Positions 1 through 9,960 of a stretch of DNA of 32,994 nucleotides are shown here, in pieces; position 1 is the stretch's first letter; every line of letters starts with the position of its first letter. Location of the stretch: NCBI GenBank assembly GCA_938084175.1, contig CALKDR010000032.1:1-32994 (forward strand), in the 5' to 3' direction. The position numbers were made by a program, and so were the translations under genes. Source of the stretch: an uncultured Campylobacterales bacterium (GTDB lineage Bacteria; Campylobacterota; Campylobacteria; Campylobacterales; Arcobacteraceae). The notes under the pieces were generated by a model. It was not told the DNA's origin. It did no database searches and saw only the letters and a program-made list of their open reading frames with translations.

Positions 1-268
1 AGTAGAACTAAAAGATTTAGTTGTCAAAATTGATGACTTAAATTTAAGTGCTAGATCATTCAACTCTTTAGATAGAGCTGGATTAAAATTCTTAGGTGAA
101 TTAGTACTTATGAGTGAAGTTGAAGTTAAAAATATCAAAAACCTTGGGAAAAAATCTTATGATGAAATTGCTGAAAAGCTAGAGTCACTTGGTTTCCCAG
201 TTGAAGATACACTTCCAGAAAACGTTGCTTCTGCATTAAGAAGAAAATTAGAGCAACTTAAAGCATAA
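1..268 (+). CDS. rpoA: RNA polymerase alpha subunit, C-terminal end (partial)
   Basis: The gene is cut by the left edge; the reading frame is codons from base 2, ending in TAA at 266-268, about 88 residues. The visible part is the alpha C-terminal domain, which binds UP elements and activators. It shows the helix-hairpin-helix pattern of this domain: ARSFNSLDRAGLKFLGELV, then VKNIKNLGKKSYDEIAEKL, then a tail rich in Glu and Lys. rplQ follows after 15 bases, the standard rpoA-rplQ order at the end of the alpha operon. Identification is firm from motif and context. Confidence 0.95.
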   Translation, partial: VELKDLVVKIDDLNLSARSFNSLDRAGLKFLGELVLMSEVEVKNIKNLGKKSYDEIAEKLESLGFPVEDTLPENVASALRRKLEQLKA

Positions 269-283
269 TTAAGGGTTTAGAAC

Positions 284-634
284 ATGAGACATAAGCACGG
301 ATATAGAAAGTTAAGTAGAACTTCTTCTCATAGAAAAGCATTGTTAAAAAATATGGCAATTGCAATTATCGAAAGAGAAAAAATTGAAACAACTGTTCCA
401 AAAGCAAAAGAATTACAAAGATATATTGAAAGATTAGTAACTACTGCTAGAAACGCAGATTTAAATACTCATAGACAAGTATTTGCTGCATTACAAAGTA
501 AAGAAGCTACTAAAAAATTAATAAATGAAATTGCACCTAAATACGAAGGTAGAAATGGTGGATATACTTCAATTATTAAAACAAGAATCAGAAGAGGTGA
601 TGCTACTCAAATGGCATTCATTTCATTCGTATAA
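284..634 (+). CDS. rplQ: 50S ribosomal protein L17
   Basis: L17 is a protein of the large ribosomal subunit near the exit tunnel. The protein has 116 residues, the usual bacterial length, and opens with the family signature [20 protein letters not shown]. It ends in a basic segment with [17 protein letters not shown], as expected for L17. The ATG is preceded by AAGGG about 9 bases upstream. It is the last gene of the ribosomal-protein operon, right after rpoA, and a strong terminator follows 22 bases past the stop. Confidence 0.98.
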   Translation: MRHKHGYRKLSRTSSHRKALLKNMAIAIIEREKIETTVPKAKELQRYIERLVTTARNADLNTHRQVFAALQSKEATKKLINEIAPKYEGRNGGYTSIIKTRIRRGDATQMAFISFV

Positions 635-656
635 TAATTAATTATACAAATTCTTG

Positions 657-690
657 AAAAGGCAGAAGTCATTGACTTCTGCCTTTTTTT
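657..690 (+). terminator. Rho-independent terminator after rplQ
   Basis: Stem GGCAGAAGT (661-669) pairs with ACTTCTGCC (675-683) around a 5-base loop and is followed by seven T residues. Four A residues before the stem can extend the pairing into the T tract. This is the clearest intrinsic terminator in the window and ends the rpoA-rplQ operon. Confidence 0.93.
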
Positions 691-813
691 ATACCTAAAC
701 AAAACTCACAATTACAAAACTAATAATCAAAACTTAAATTTTTCTTTTTAATTTTAATTAATATTTCCTTTACCATTTTTTAATCATTTTTTAGATAAAA
801 TCCGGTGTAATAC

Positions 814-819
814 TATAAT
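814..819 (+). promoter_or_regulatory. Probable -10 box of the gatA-guaB promoter
   Basis: A perfect TATAAT lies 22 bases before the TTG start of gatA, in the AT-rich gap after the rplQ terminator. No convincing -35 box is visible, which is common for sigma-70 promoters in Campylobacterota. The implied leader is short (about 15-20 bases) and contains the Shine-Dalgarno sequence. Confidence 0.5.
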
Positions 820-841
820 CGTAAAATCACAGGAGAAACGT

Positions 842-3660
<2,819 letters not shown>

Positions 3661-3667
3661 AAATTAA

Positions 3668-3694
3668 AGTAAAGCATTATATTTATGCTTTACT
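3668..3694. terminator. Hairpin between convergent genes guaB and the DUF3144 gene
   Basis: AGTAAAGCAT (3668-3677) pairs perfectly with ATGCTTTACT (3685-3694) around a 7-base loop. It lies 7 bases after the guaB stop. There is no T run on the plus strand, but on the minus strand the stem is followed by TTTAATTTTT. It may therefore terminate leftward transcription from the DUF3144 gene, or both directions weakly. Confidence 0.5.
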
Positions 3695-3756
3695 CTGCGT
3701 TGAATTTTGAATTTAACACTTTCTTTTTAATTTTGTTCTGTAATCTTTTTTTCTAA

Positions 3757-4047
3757 TTATTTTTCTGGATTCTTTGTAAAGTCATGAGTAACTGCATGAT
3801 TATTTAGATGCTCTTCTAGTGCTAATTTATATTCTTTTGTAAAGTACTCTACAATTTCATCTTTATCTGCAAGCATTTCTTCTGCTGTCTTATATGAAGT
3901 ACATGCCATATAAGTACTAAATCGTACTGAACCATACAAATATGAAGCACTTACTTCACCTAATGTTAGTCCTTGTTGTAGTTGTTCATTCGCAATTGCA
4001 ATTTGAGCATCTGCTCTTTGTAAAAATTCGTTTGATTTTTCGCTCAT
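3757..4047 (-). CDS. DUF3144 family protein
   Basis: A 96-residue cytosolic protein with no signal peptide or membrane segment. The pattern NEFLQRADAQIAIANEQL, then GEVSASYLYGSVRFSTYMA, then a Glu-rich helix with VEYFTKEYKLALEEHL matches what I recall of the DUF3144 family (ADxFIxLANEQ, GKVSASxMYxxARFNAW). The function of the family is unknown. It runs leftward, convergent with guaB, and is followed by other small leftward genes. The family assignment is from memory of the motif; no role is inferred. Confidence 0.7.
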   Translation of the reverse strand: MSEKSNEFLQRADAQIAIANEQLQQGLTLGEVSASYLYGSVRFSTYMACTSYKTAEEMLADKDEIVEYFTKEYKLALEEHLNNHAVTHDFTKNPEK

Positions 4048-4171
4048 AATGTATTATCCTATTTTTATTTGAATTATAGTGAAAAGACTGTTATAAAATA
4101 GAATAATAGTAAAATATCTTTTACCTAAAATTAATACAAGTAACTTTTATACTCTTTCTTTAGAGTTTATT

Positions 4172-4423
4172 TTATATCTCATAATTAATAAAATCTTTAA
4201 TACTAAAAGTTTGATACTTAACTAAGCGTTTATAAATTAACTCTTTTTCTTCTTCCTTTGCTATTTTGTACTCTTTTTCAGTTTCAAGAATACTTTCCAA
4301 TGTTGCTTTAATTTTTAGAACTTGATTTGTGCTCATATAATCATTATACTTTCCATGACCTACATAAAAGGCTACTTTTCTTATGCTATCTAGTATTTGT
4401 TCTATTTCTTCATCTCTTTGCAT
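4172..4423 (-). CDS. Small charged hypothetical protein
   Basis: An 83-residue protein, not recognised. It is rich in Glu and Lys (EKEYKIAKEEEKELIYKRL at about 49-67) and predicted largely helical, with no signal, membrane segment or cysteine pair. The ATG at 4423 has GGAG seven bases upstream on the minus strand, supporting translation. It lies between the DUF3144 gene and the rof-like gene on the same strand, with gaps of 124 and 56 bases, so co-transcription is possible but not shown. It is probably lineage-specific. Confidence 0.65.
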   Translation of the reverse strand: MQRDEEIEQILDSIRKVAFYVGHGKYNDYMSTNQVLKIKATLESILETEKEYKIAKEEEKELIYKRLVKYQTFSIKDFINYEI

Positions 4424-4479
4424 TATTTACTCCGTTACGTGTGAATGAAGTCTATCTAAAAGCTTTTTAAAGCATCTTT

Positions 4480-4713
4480 TTATTCTTCTTTATGTTTTTT
4501 ACCATTAAATTTAATAACACAATCTAATCTTATTTTTTCTTTTGAATCTAAAACCATAAATTCTATTCCATCTATTACTTCCATAGTTTTAATAAGACCT
4601 GATACTGTTTCTTTTTCTTCATCATCATTTTCATAAATTATTGTCGAAGGTATTTTTCTTTGCATTGCAACATTTAGTTGGTCAAAAAATTCACATGATA
4701 TTGGATTATACAT
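4480..4713 (-). CDS. rof: Rof-like Rho-binding antiterminator
   Basis: Rof (YaeO) binds the RNA-binding face of Rho and inhibits Rho-dependent termination. The 77-residue protein matches the family layout: MYNPISCEFFDQLNVAMQRK (family: Y.PI.C..YD.LE.A), a central beta strand region beginning STIIYEN, then G.I.TMEVIDGIEFMVL and KIRLDCVIKF, equivalent to the EYL.L..G..IRLD.I motif. A short acidic loop (ENDDEEKE) replaces the shorter turn of the Enterobacteria protein. The ATG has AAGAGAAA upstream. It is divergent from the unknown gene at 4840. The assignment rests on motif order alone. Confidence 0.72.
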   Translation of the reverse strand: MYNPISCEFFDQLNVAMQRKIPSTIIYENDDEEKETVSGLIKTMEVIDGIEFMVLDSKEKIRLDCVIKFNGKKHKEE

Positions 4714-4839
4714 TATTTCTCTTTTATTGATTTTTTCTTTTTTTAAGATGTGATGCTACTATTTATTAGCTTTAATTATCGTATACGTATTTCTAAGTTT
4801 TTTAGGCATTTTAGCTATACTTTGCAAAAAAGAGTGTTT

Positions 4840-5253
4840 ATGTCAAATCTTGATATTGTCTATATCAAAGGAAATCCAGCTTCAGGAACTGCTTTACAAC
4901 ATAAGCAAATGAATGCAATTGTATATGAGTTTATAAAAGAATACTCTTATGAAATAATTGATTCACAAGCAAAGAATCTATCAGGTTTTAAATTACCTGA
5001 CTCTAAAATATATATTGGTTTTTCAAGAGGTTCAAGATATTTAAAGAAGTTAGATAATAAGTGTTTAAAAATATCAATTGGCGGAATATCAGGTTCAAAA
5101 ATACATCTTTTTAAAAATAAAAATGATGAAATTTTATTAGGGAATATTTCCGATGCTTCAATGAATGCACATTTCATTATTTTAAATGAAGACAAAAATA
5201 AAATTAAAACTTTAATAAATAATTATTTAAATAATAAGGAAGACGTAAAATGA
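4840..5253 (+). CDS. Conserved-looking hypothetical protein, coupled to a DCC-family gene
   Basis: A 137-residue protein that I do not recognise. The reading frame stays open to 4750, but the upstream 30 residues are basic and unlike the rest; ATG 4840 (MSNLDIVYIKGNPASG) is the likelier start. It alternates beta-like strands and helices: LDIVYIKG, KIYIGFSRGSRYL, KCLKISIGGISGSKIHLF, AHFIILNEDKNKIK. The segment IGFSRGSRYL resembles the nucleophile elbow of alpha/beta hydrolases (G-x-S-x-G), but no partner Asp/His motif is clear, so hydrolase activity is only a suggestion. The stop overlaps the ATG of the DCC gene by four bases, so the two are translationally coupled. Confidence 0.7.
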   Translation: MSNLDIVYIKGNPASGTALQHKQMNAIVYEFIKEYSYEIIDSQAKNLSGFKLPDSKIYIGFSRGSRYLKKLDNKCLKISIGGISGSKIHLFKNKNDEILLGNISDASMNAHFIILNEDKNKIKTLINNYLNNKEDVK

Positions 5254-5615
5254 AAATAGAAGTGTTTTATGATAAAGAATGTCCTTTTTGTAACTTATAC
5301 TCTAAATATATAGTTATAAAAGAAAACAATGAACTAATTTTGTGTAATGCACGAGAATATATAAACGAATTAGAAAAATTTAAAATAAATGGCTTTAATA
5401 TTGATGATGGATTTATAGTAAGAACTAATGATAAAGAGGTTTATCAAGGTGTTGATGCTATTGTTTTTTTAAATACTTTATCAAAGAGAAAAGTACATTT
5501 AACTAATAACAATTTTTTTAGAAATGTTGTTTATCCATTTGTTAAACTTTTAAGAAAAGTCTTTTTATTTATTCTTGGAAAAAGTATTTATTTATTAAAA
5601 AAAGAAAACACTTAA
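5250..5615 (+). CDS. DCC-family (DUF393) thiol-disulfide oxidoreductase-like protein
   Basis: The 121-residue protein begins MKIEVFYDKECPFCNLYSKY, the D-x-x-C-x-x-C motif that names the DCC family, on a thioredoxin-like start. The rest follows the family pattern: a strand and helix, then VYQGVDAIVFLNTLSKR, then an aromatic and basic C-terminal helix (FRNVVYPFVKLLRKVFLFILGKS) that may touch the membrane. Members are thought to be redox proteins; the substrate is unknown. It overlaps the upstream unknown gene by ATGA, which suggests a joint job. A head-to-head tail with the SlyD-like gene follows. Confidence 0.82.
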   Translation: MKIEVFYDKECPFCNLYSKYIVIKENNELILCNAREYINELEKFKINGFNIDDGFIVRTNDKEVYQGVDAIVFLNTLSKRKVHLTNNNFFRNVVYPFVKLLRKVFLFILGKSIYLLKKENT

Positions 5616-5647
5616 GTTTTTACTAAAGTGCTTACTTGTATTAATTT

Positions 5648-6067
5648 TTAAGAAATAGATTTTATTAAAACTTTAAATTCTAAATCTGCACCTGCTAAGG
5701 GGTGGTTATAATCAACAGTAACATGTTCTTTAGTAACATCTGTTACAGTTGCTTTAACAACTTCATCATGGCTGTTATCAGCTTCTAATACCATTCCAAT
5801 TTGTAAATCAATTCCATCAAATTCTTTAATATCAATTATTTGGCTTAATGATTCATCATATTGCCCATATGCTTTTTCTGAAGGTACTTTAATTGTTTTT
5901 GTTTCGCCTTCTTTCATTTGCTTTATTCCAAGCTCTAAGCCTTCAATTATTTGTCCAGATCCATAAATAAAACTTATTGCTTCTTTATCAAAGTTTGTAT
6001 CTACTGTTTCATCATTTATTTTTAGTTCATAATGTAAACTTACATTTTGATTTTCTTGTATTGGCAT
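5648..6067 (-). CDS. FKBP-type peptidyl-prolyl isomerase, SlyD-like
   Basis: A 139-residue cytosolic FKBP with an insert-in-flap chaperone domain. The FKBP part is split: residues 1-65 (VSLHYELKINDETVDTNF, then FIYGSGQIIEGLELGIKQMK) and 120-139 (PLAGADLEFKVLIKSI). Between them is the flap insert (about 68-118, beginning AYGQYDESLSQ). These are the hallmarks of SlyD/FkpB-type folding catalysts. It lacks the His-rich metal-binding tail of E. coli SlyD, so nickel-hydrogenase maturation should not be assumed. It is convergent with the DCC gene and divergent from the metalloprotease-like gene. Confidence 0.88.
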   Translation of the reverse strand: MPIQENQNVSLHYELKINDETVDTNFDKEAISFIYGSGQIIEGLELGIKQMKEGETKTIKVPSEKAYGQYDESLSQIIDIKEFDGIDLQIGMVLEADNSHDEVVKATVTDVTKEHVTVDYNHPLAGADLEFKVLIKSIS

Positions 6068-6163
6068 AATTTTCCTTATTTTTTAGATTTTAATAATATC
6101 TAAATAAGCTCCTTTTTTAACTAAAGTAAGCTTTGATAAATAGTAATTTAATTAAAATACATT

Positions 6164-7102
6164 ATGTTAAGAAAAATTATAGCTCTACTTTTACTCTTTT
6201 TATCTTCATCTTTCGCATCTTATGAGATGATTAAAGTAGGGGTGATTGATAATTATTATGAAAATAAAATTAATAAACAAGAAGTACGTAATATTTTAAG
6301 TGAAACAGAGTACCTTTTTGAGTCAAAACTTAATATGAATATATTTGATTATAGTGAAAATGGAAAAGTAATTGATATTCTTTATATACATGCTTCAAAA
6401 CTTGAACAAAGACTAAATAGAAAATTAGAAAAATCAAAAATCAAAAAATCAAAAATTGAAAAAGTACAATCTTCTTTACCCTCAAAATTAAGTAAAATAA
6501 ATATTATGAAACAAGATATAAAGAATACTAGAAGTATTTTAAATAAAAAAATAAAAGCTTTAAATGATTATGTTTCAATAGTAAATAAACAAAAAACTTT
6601 TCCTAAAGAAGAGCTAATTAGAATAAAAGATTATATTAAAAAAGAAAAGAAAAAGATAAAAAGTTTTTCTTCAAAGTTTAAAAAAGATGAAAGAAAATTA
6701 AGGACAAAACTAAGTTCATATAATCAAAAAATCAGATTACAAAACAATTTAATAAGAGAATTTAATATATTAAATAATGAAATAGAAAGAATAAACAGAA
6801 ACTTTAAAAAAGTTAAAGGTAATGCTATTGGCATTAAACAAGTAACTTCAAAAATATTTTATAAAGATGGAAAAAGAGTTAAAGAAAAAAGTGTCAAAAA
6901 TATTATGAATAAAATAGAAATATATGGTTTTGATAATAAACAAGAGCTAAAAGTAATTTTAGCTCATGAAATTGCACATTTAGTAGGAATTCCACATATA
7001 AATGTAAAAGATGCATTAATGAATCCTATTTTACAAAAAAGTCAAATTAATAAATTGACTCTAACAAAAAGTGATATCATTAATTTTAAGAAAAACTTTT
7101 AG
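6164..7102 (+). CDS. Secreted metzincin-like zinc metalloprotease with coiled-coil insert
   Basis: The 312-residue protein begins with a signal peptide (MLRKIIALLLLFLSSSFAS, cleavage near 18-19), so it is exported. Near the C terminus is HEIAHLVGIPH, the extended HExxHxxGxxH zinc site of metzincins (H268, E269, H272, H278), followed by ALMNP with M286 as the expected Met-turn. Between lies an unusual Lys-rich helical stretch at about 75-215 (KLEKSKIKKSKIEK and similar), predicted coiled coil, splitting the N-terminal beta segment (YEMIKVGVID) from the catalytic half. It may resemble archaemetzincin or matrixin proteins; the precise family is unclear. The stop abuts the stop of the convergent Panacea gene with no gap. 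Confidence 0.8.
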   Translation: MLRKIIALLLLFLSSSFASYEMIKVGVIDNYYENKINKQEVRNILSETEYLFESKLNMNIFDYSENGKVIDILYIHASKLEQRLNRKLEKSKIKKSKIEKVQSSLPSKLSKINIMKQDIKNTRSILNKKIKALNDYVSIVNKQKTFPKEELIRIKDYIKKEKKKIKSFSSKFKKDERKLRTKLSSYNQKIRLQNNLIREFNILNNEIERINRNFKKVKGNAIGIKQVTSKIFYKDGKRVKEKSVKNIMNKIEIYGFDNKQELKVILAHEIAHLVGIPHINVKDALMNPILQKSQINKLTLTKSDIINFKKNF

Positions 7103-7597
7103 TTAGATTATTACACTACCGTTTTCTATTTTTCTTAAGTCGTCAATTTGGAAACATGAATTTGCAATATTTCTAGGACTTGTATCTTTATGTTCTGATA
7201 CTATTTTATGAATAGTTTTCATTTCATCTTCATCAAATATTGATTCATCAAATTCTTCTTCCATTTTAAGAAATTTTAACTCAACAAATTTTTTTCTTTC
7301 TACTACTTCAATATCAATATAATCTAATAATTCTTGAATAAAGTAAAGTCTTTCGTCCTCTTCTTCTAAATCTTCATTATTTGCTATAACATCAAAAAGT
7401 TCTCCTAAAAGAACTGGTTCAGGGTTTCTAGAGTTTTTTATAAACTCTTCATTGAATATTTTTTTATCACAAAATTTAATATGATTATACTCTATTAAAA
7501 AAAGCATAATTGATAATTTTTTGTCGTTTAAATGCTCAACTTTTTTATGTAACATGTATAAAATTACATTTGCTACTTTTGTCATATCTACGTTCAA
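7103..7597 (-). CDS. Panacea-domain (DUF4065) protein
   Basis: A 164-residue soluble protein. The N-terminal half, VANVILYMLHKKVEHLNDKK then LSIMLFLIEYNHIKF and PEPVLLGELFDVI, fits the Panacea/SocA-like fold (vaNyiLyla...plkLqKLLYla), known as an antitoxin or adaptor domain in many toxin-antitoxin pairs. The C-terminal half is acidic (NNEDLEEEDER, FDESIFDEDEMK) then TIHKIVSEHKDTSPRNIAN, also typical. The start is TTG at 7597: AAGGAA lies five bases before it, while the next ATG, four codons on, would be too far. No toxin gene lies beside it; the neighbours are a protease-like gene and acpH, so a housekeeping role is equally possible. Confidence 0.65.
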   Translation of the reverse strand: MNVDMTKVANVILYMLHKKVEHLNDKKLSIMLFLIEYNHIKFCDKKIFNEEFIKNSRNPEPVLLGELFDVIANNEDLEEEDERLYFIQELLDYIDIEVVERKKFVELKFLKMEEEFDESIFDEDEMKTIHKIVSEHKDTSPRNIANSCFQIDDLRKIENGSVII

Positions 7598-7707
7598 ATA
7601 ATTTCCTTTAAGTTAGTAAACGAAGTATATAATATTATGTATAAATATTTGTTTTATTGTCATTTAAGTTTATTAATATAAAGTACATTTATTGAAAAAG
7701 GAAATGA

Positions 7708-8322
7708 ATGAATTGGCTTGCACACGCATTTTTATCAGAAGAACATATTGATTTTAAAATAGGAAATATTCTTGCTGATCCTTTAAAAGCTAAGACTTGG
7801 GAAAATGCTAGTAAACACGTAAAAAATGGTATGAAAACCCATATACTAATTGATTCATTTACAGATAAACATGAAATTGTAAAAGCAAGTAAAAAAAGAT
7901 TAAGAGAAAAAGGTCTTTTAAAACCCGTAATTATTGATTTAACTTATGATTATTTACTTACGAAAAATTGGCATTTATATTCGAACATTTCTTTAAAAGA
8001 ATTTACAGATAATTTTTACAATAAAGCTGAAAAAAGTTTAGAATATTTACCAAATAGACCAAATGAAATAGTTATGAATTTAATAAACAAAGATTTATTA
8101 AATAAATACCATACTTTGGAACAGTTAAATACATCATTTAAAAGAATGGATTTGCGACTCTCAAAACGATTATTAAAAAGAGAAACAGCATCAGGATATT
8201 TTTATGATGTGCATGTAAATTTAAAAGATATTGAAAAAGATTTTTTAGAATTCTTCCCTTTATTGTGTAAGCATATTAAAAAAGATTTAGATTCTAATAA
8301 ACTAAATCATTGGAAGATTTAG
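7708..8322 (+). CDS. acpH: Acyl carrier protein phosphodiesterase (ACP hydrolase)
   Basis: This family removes the 4'-phosphopantetheine arm from holo-ACP. The 204-residue protein shows the family pattern MNWLAHAFLSE, IGNILADPLK (family: GNFiaDfvKG), HILIDSFTDKH (the conserved DxFTDxH metal-type site), IDLTYDYLLTKNWHLYS (family: DhFLArnW..Y), and a C-terminal RMDLRLSKRL. The ATG follows AAAGGAAATGA. The terminal 4 bases overlap the stop of the convergent YhcH gene. The E. coli enzyme has about 193 residues, so length fits. Substrate is inferred from family only. Confidence 0.82.
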   Translation: MNWLAHAFLSEEHIDFKIGNILADPLKAKTWENASKHVKNGMKTHILIDSFTDKHEIVKASKKRLREKGLLKPVIIDLTYDYLLTKNWHLYSNISLKEFTDNFYNKAEKSLEYLPNRPNEIVMNLINKDLLNKYHTLEQLNTSFKRMDLRLSKRLLKRETASGYFYDVHVNLKDIEKDFLEFFPLLCKHIKKDLDSNKLNHWKI

Positions 8323-8801
8323 TTTATTAATTCAAGAGGAATTTTTATAACTGCTTTATATATCAGTTCAGATTTGTTAGTTTTTATACAAGGTTGGTGA
8401 GCATCACTTGGATAAAATATTGCTAAATGATTTTGTTTTATTAGTAATTTTGATATATTTTTTTCTTTACCTTTATATTTAATAAAATCAGTTTTCTCAT
8501 CATATTCATTTATTGCTTCTAAAGATTGAATATCCGTTACATCCATATATTCATCACCTCTAAGCATAAATTGAACGTCAATATATTTTTTATGAGATTC
8601 AAAAAAACAATCACTTCTATTTTTTGTATGATATGCTTGTTTTAAAACAAAAATATCATCACTTATCATTTCTTTAATACATTCATTTTCTTTAATTTGA
8701 AAAAAATCATTATCAATATTCTCTAAATAATTAAATGCAAGTTGAAAATATTCATTGTTGATTTGCTCTTTAATCTGTGAAAGTTGTCCAAAAATTGCCA
8801 T
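8319..8801 (-). CDS. YhcH/YjgK/YiaL family protein (DUF386)
   Basis: The 160-residue protein is a cupin-like metal-binding family member linked elsewhere to sugar or sialic acid use and to biofilm proteins. Signatures visible are FFESHKKYIDVQFMLRGDEYM (family: EaHrkyiDiqyml.GeE), then a second half FAIFYPSDAHQPCI-like segment (AIFYPSDAHQPCIKTNKSEL) and a closing strand YKAVIKIPLEL (family: vkKvVvKv). The His and Asp residues of these motifs are the expected metal ligands. It starts three bases after the HemF-like gene stop, with AAAGGAT as ribosome site, so both form one operon. Confidence 0.85.
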   Translation of the reverse strand: MAIFGQLSQIKEQINNEYFQLAFNYLENIDNDFFQIKENECIKEMISDDIFVLKQAYHTKNRSDCFFESHKKYIDVQFMLRGDEYMDVTDIQSLEAINEYDEKTDFIKYKGKEKNISKLLIKQNHLAIFYPSDAHQPCIKTNKSELIYKAVIKIPLELIN

Positions 8802-8804
8802 GTT

Positions 8805-9839
8805 TTATCCTTTGTGATTTGATACAGTTGATGGAATAACATTCCCACTAGCTTGATTACTTAATGCTTCTGGATATTTTTTATAAAAAGTTCGTACTGC
8901 TAAGGCTAGTTTTTCTTTCGTTTTAGTATCAACTTTACCATCATCATTTATTACCTTAACTAAGTTCTCAACAAGTTCATCTTGAGGTTTTTGTACTTTT
9001 TCTTGCCATGACCTTAATAACTCTTTATTTATAAAAGATGGAAGAGAACCCATAATTCCTACATCATTTTGGTTGTGAACTAATAATCCTGAAGTAGTTC
9101 CTCTATCTAGTGTTAAAACTTGAAATAAATAAAGTGTATGATAATCAAGTTGTTCTTTTATATCTTCACTTGAAAATTCTTTTCTTGTTTTAAAAGCACT
9201 CTCAATAATATTTATATATGTATCAATTATTCCTTCTCCAAAACTTTTTGCAAATGTATGGGCATCTTCTTTTTTACTTGTTTTATAGTTCTCTAGATAA
9301 AAATGAGAGATACCTCTGTGTCTATTCAAAGCAGGAATAGAAAAATACTTATCACCTTGTTTAATTCCTTCTTCATAATCTGAAAAAGAAAGTTCTTTAA
9401 GAGAATTATTAAATACTTCTTTATCTTCATTATTAGCAATTGCTGGATTTAAATCAGCCATAACTCTCCAATAAGCGTCATTATTTCTGATTTGTGTTAG
9501 AGAAATATGAATATGAATTGAAGGTACATTTGGGTTTTTGGGATGAATTATTGTAGATATAGCACTAGCACTTTGAAGTCTTTTACTTTCATCTTCATCA
9601 TAATGAACTTGTGAAACATTAACACTTGCAGTATTGAAAAGTACATTGTCTCGTGCTTCATATCTATTTCCTCCTCCATGTATTCCTTCATCTCTTAACC
9701 ATATAACTTCTTCAAATTGTTTATCTTCCCCTATTTGTTTACTTAAATTATTTAATTTTTCTACAAATCTTTTTTGTAAATTACTTACTAATTCATAAGC
9801 ATTTATAGCATCTATTGATTTTGCTTTTATCATATTCAT
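8805..9839 (-). CDS. HemF-family coproporphyrinogen III oxidase-like protein
   Basis: HemF performs the O2-dependent double oxidative decarboxylation of coproporphyrinogen III in haem synthesis. The 344-residue protein follows the HemF order: GGGNRYEARD, FNTASVNVSQVHY (family: FEkAGVNvS.VHG), SAISTIIHPKNPNVPSIHIH (family: iS.ViHP.NP..Pt.H.N), YWRVMADLNP (family: wFGGG.DLTP), KYFSIPALNRHRGISHFY (family: eYFyl.HR.E.RGiGGiF), and LDRGTTSGLL (family: YDRGT.FGL). Several strongly conserved positions differ, for instance N-V-R-F after the His is ISLTQ here and E-x-R-G-I-G-G is changed. It is clearly of the superfamily but divergent; activity is probable, not certain. Confidence 0.72.
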   Translation of the reverse strand: MNMIKAKSIDAINAYELVSNLQKRFVEKLNNLSKQIGEDKQFEEVIWLRDEGIHGGGNRYEARDNVLFNTASVNVSQVHYDEDESKRLQSASAISTIIHPKNPNVPSIHIHISLTQIRNNDAYWRVMADLNPAIANNEDKEVFNNSLKELSFSDYEEGIKQGDKYFSIPALNRHRGISHFYLENYKTSKKEDAHTFAKSFGEGIIDTYINIIESAFKTRKEFSSEDIKEQLDYHTLYLFQVLTLDRGTTSGLLVHNQNDVGIMGSLPSFINKELLRSWQEKVQKPQDELVENLVKVINDDGKVDTKTKEKLALAVRTFYKKYPEALSNQASGNVIPSTVSNHKG

Positions 9840-9874
9840 TTATATATCTCTTTATTTAATATTTTTATTAAGAA

Positions 9875-9880
9875 ATTATA
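9875..9880 (-). promoter_or_regulatory. Possible -10 box for the HemF-like/YhcH operon
   Basis: On the minus strand TATAAT lies 35 bases before the ATG of the HemF-like gene. No -35 box is evident. The 121-base gap to the next gene is shared with a rightward promoter, so both divergent promoters would sit close together. Confidence 0.4.
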
Positions 9881-9913
9881 TAGAAATTAACTTAATCAAC
9901 TATTCTTATAGTG

Positions 9914-9919
9914 TATAAT
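9914..9919 (+). promoter_or_regulatory. Possible -10 box for the CX4R phosphatase gene
   Basis: TATAAT preceded directly by TG lies 41 bases before the ATG at 9961, in the divergent gap with the HemF-like gene. A ribosome site AAGG follows close to the ATG. No clear -35 element. Confidence 0.45.
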
Positions 9920-9960
9920 CTAACAAAATAATAAAGAAGTTAATAAATAAAAGGCAAAAA

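Noticed and set aside
4750-4839. Longer start for the unknown gene (30 extra residues)
   Set aside because: The extra residues are basic and hydrophobic and unlike the rest, overlap the promoter region of the divergent rof-like gene, and the internal ATG gives a cleaner start.
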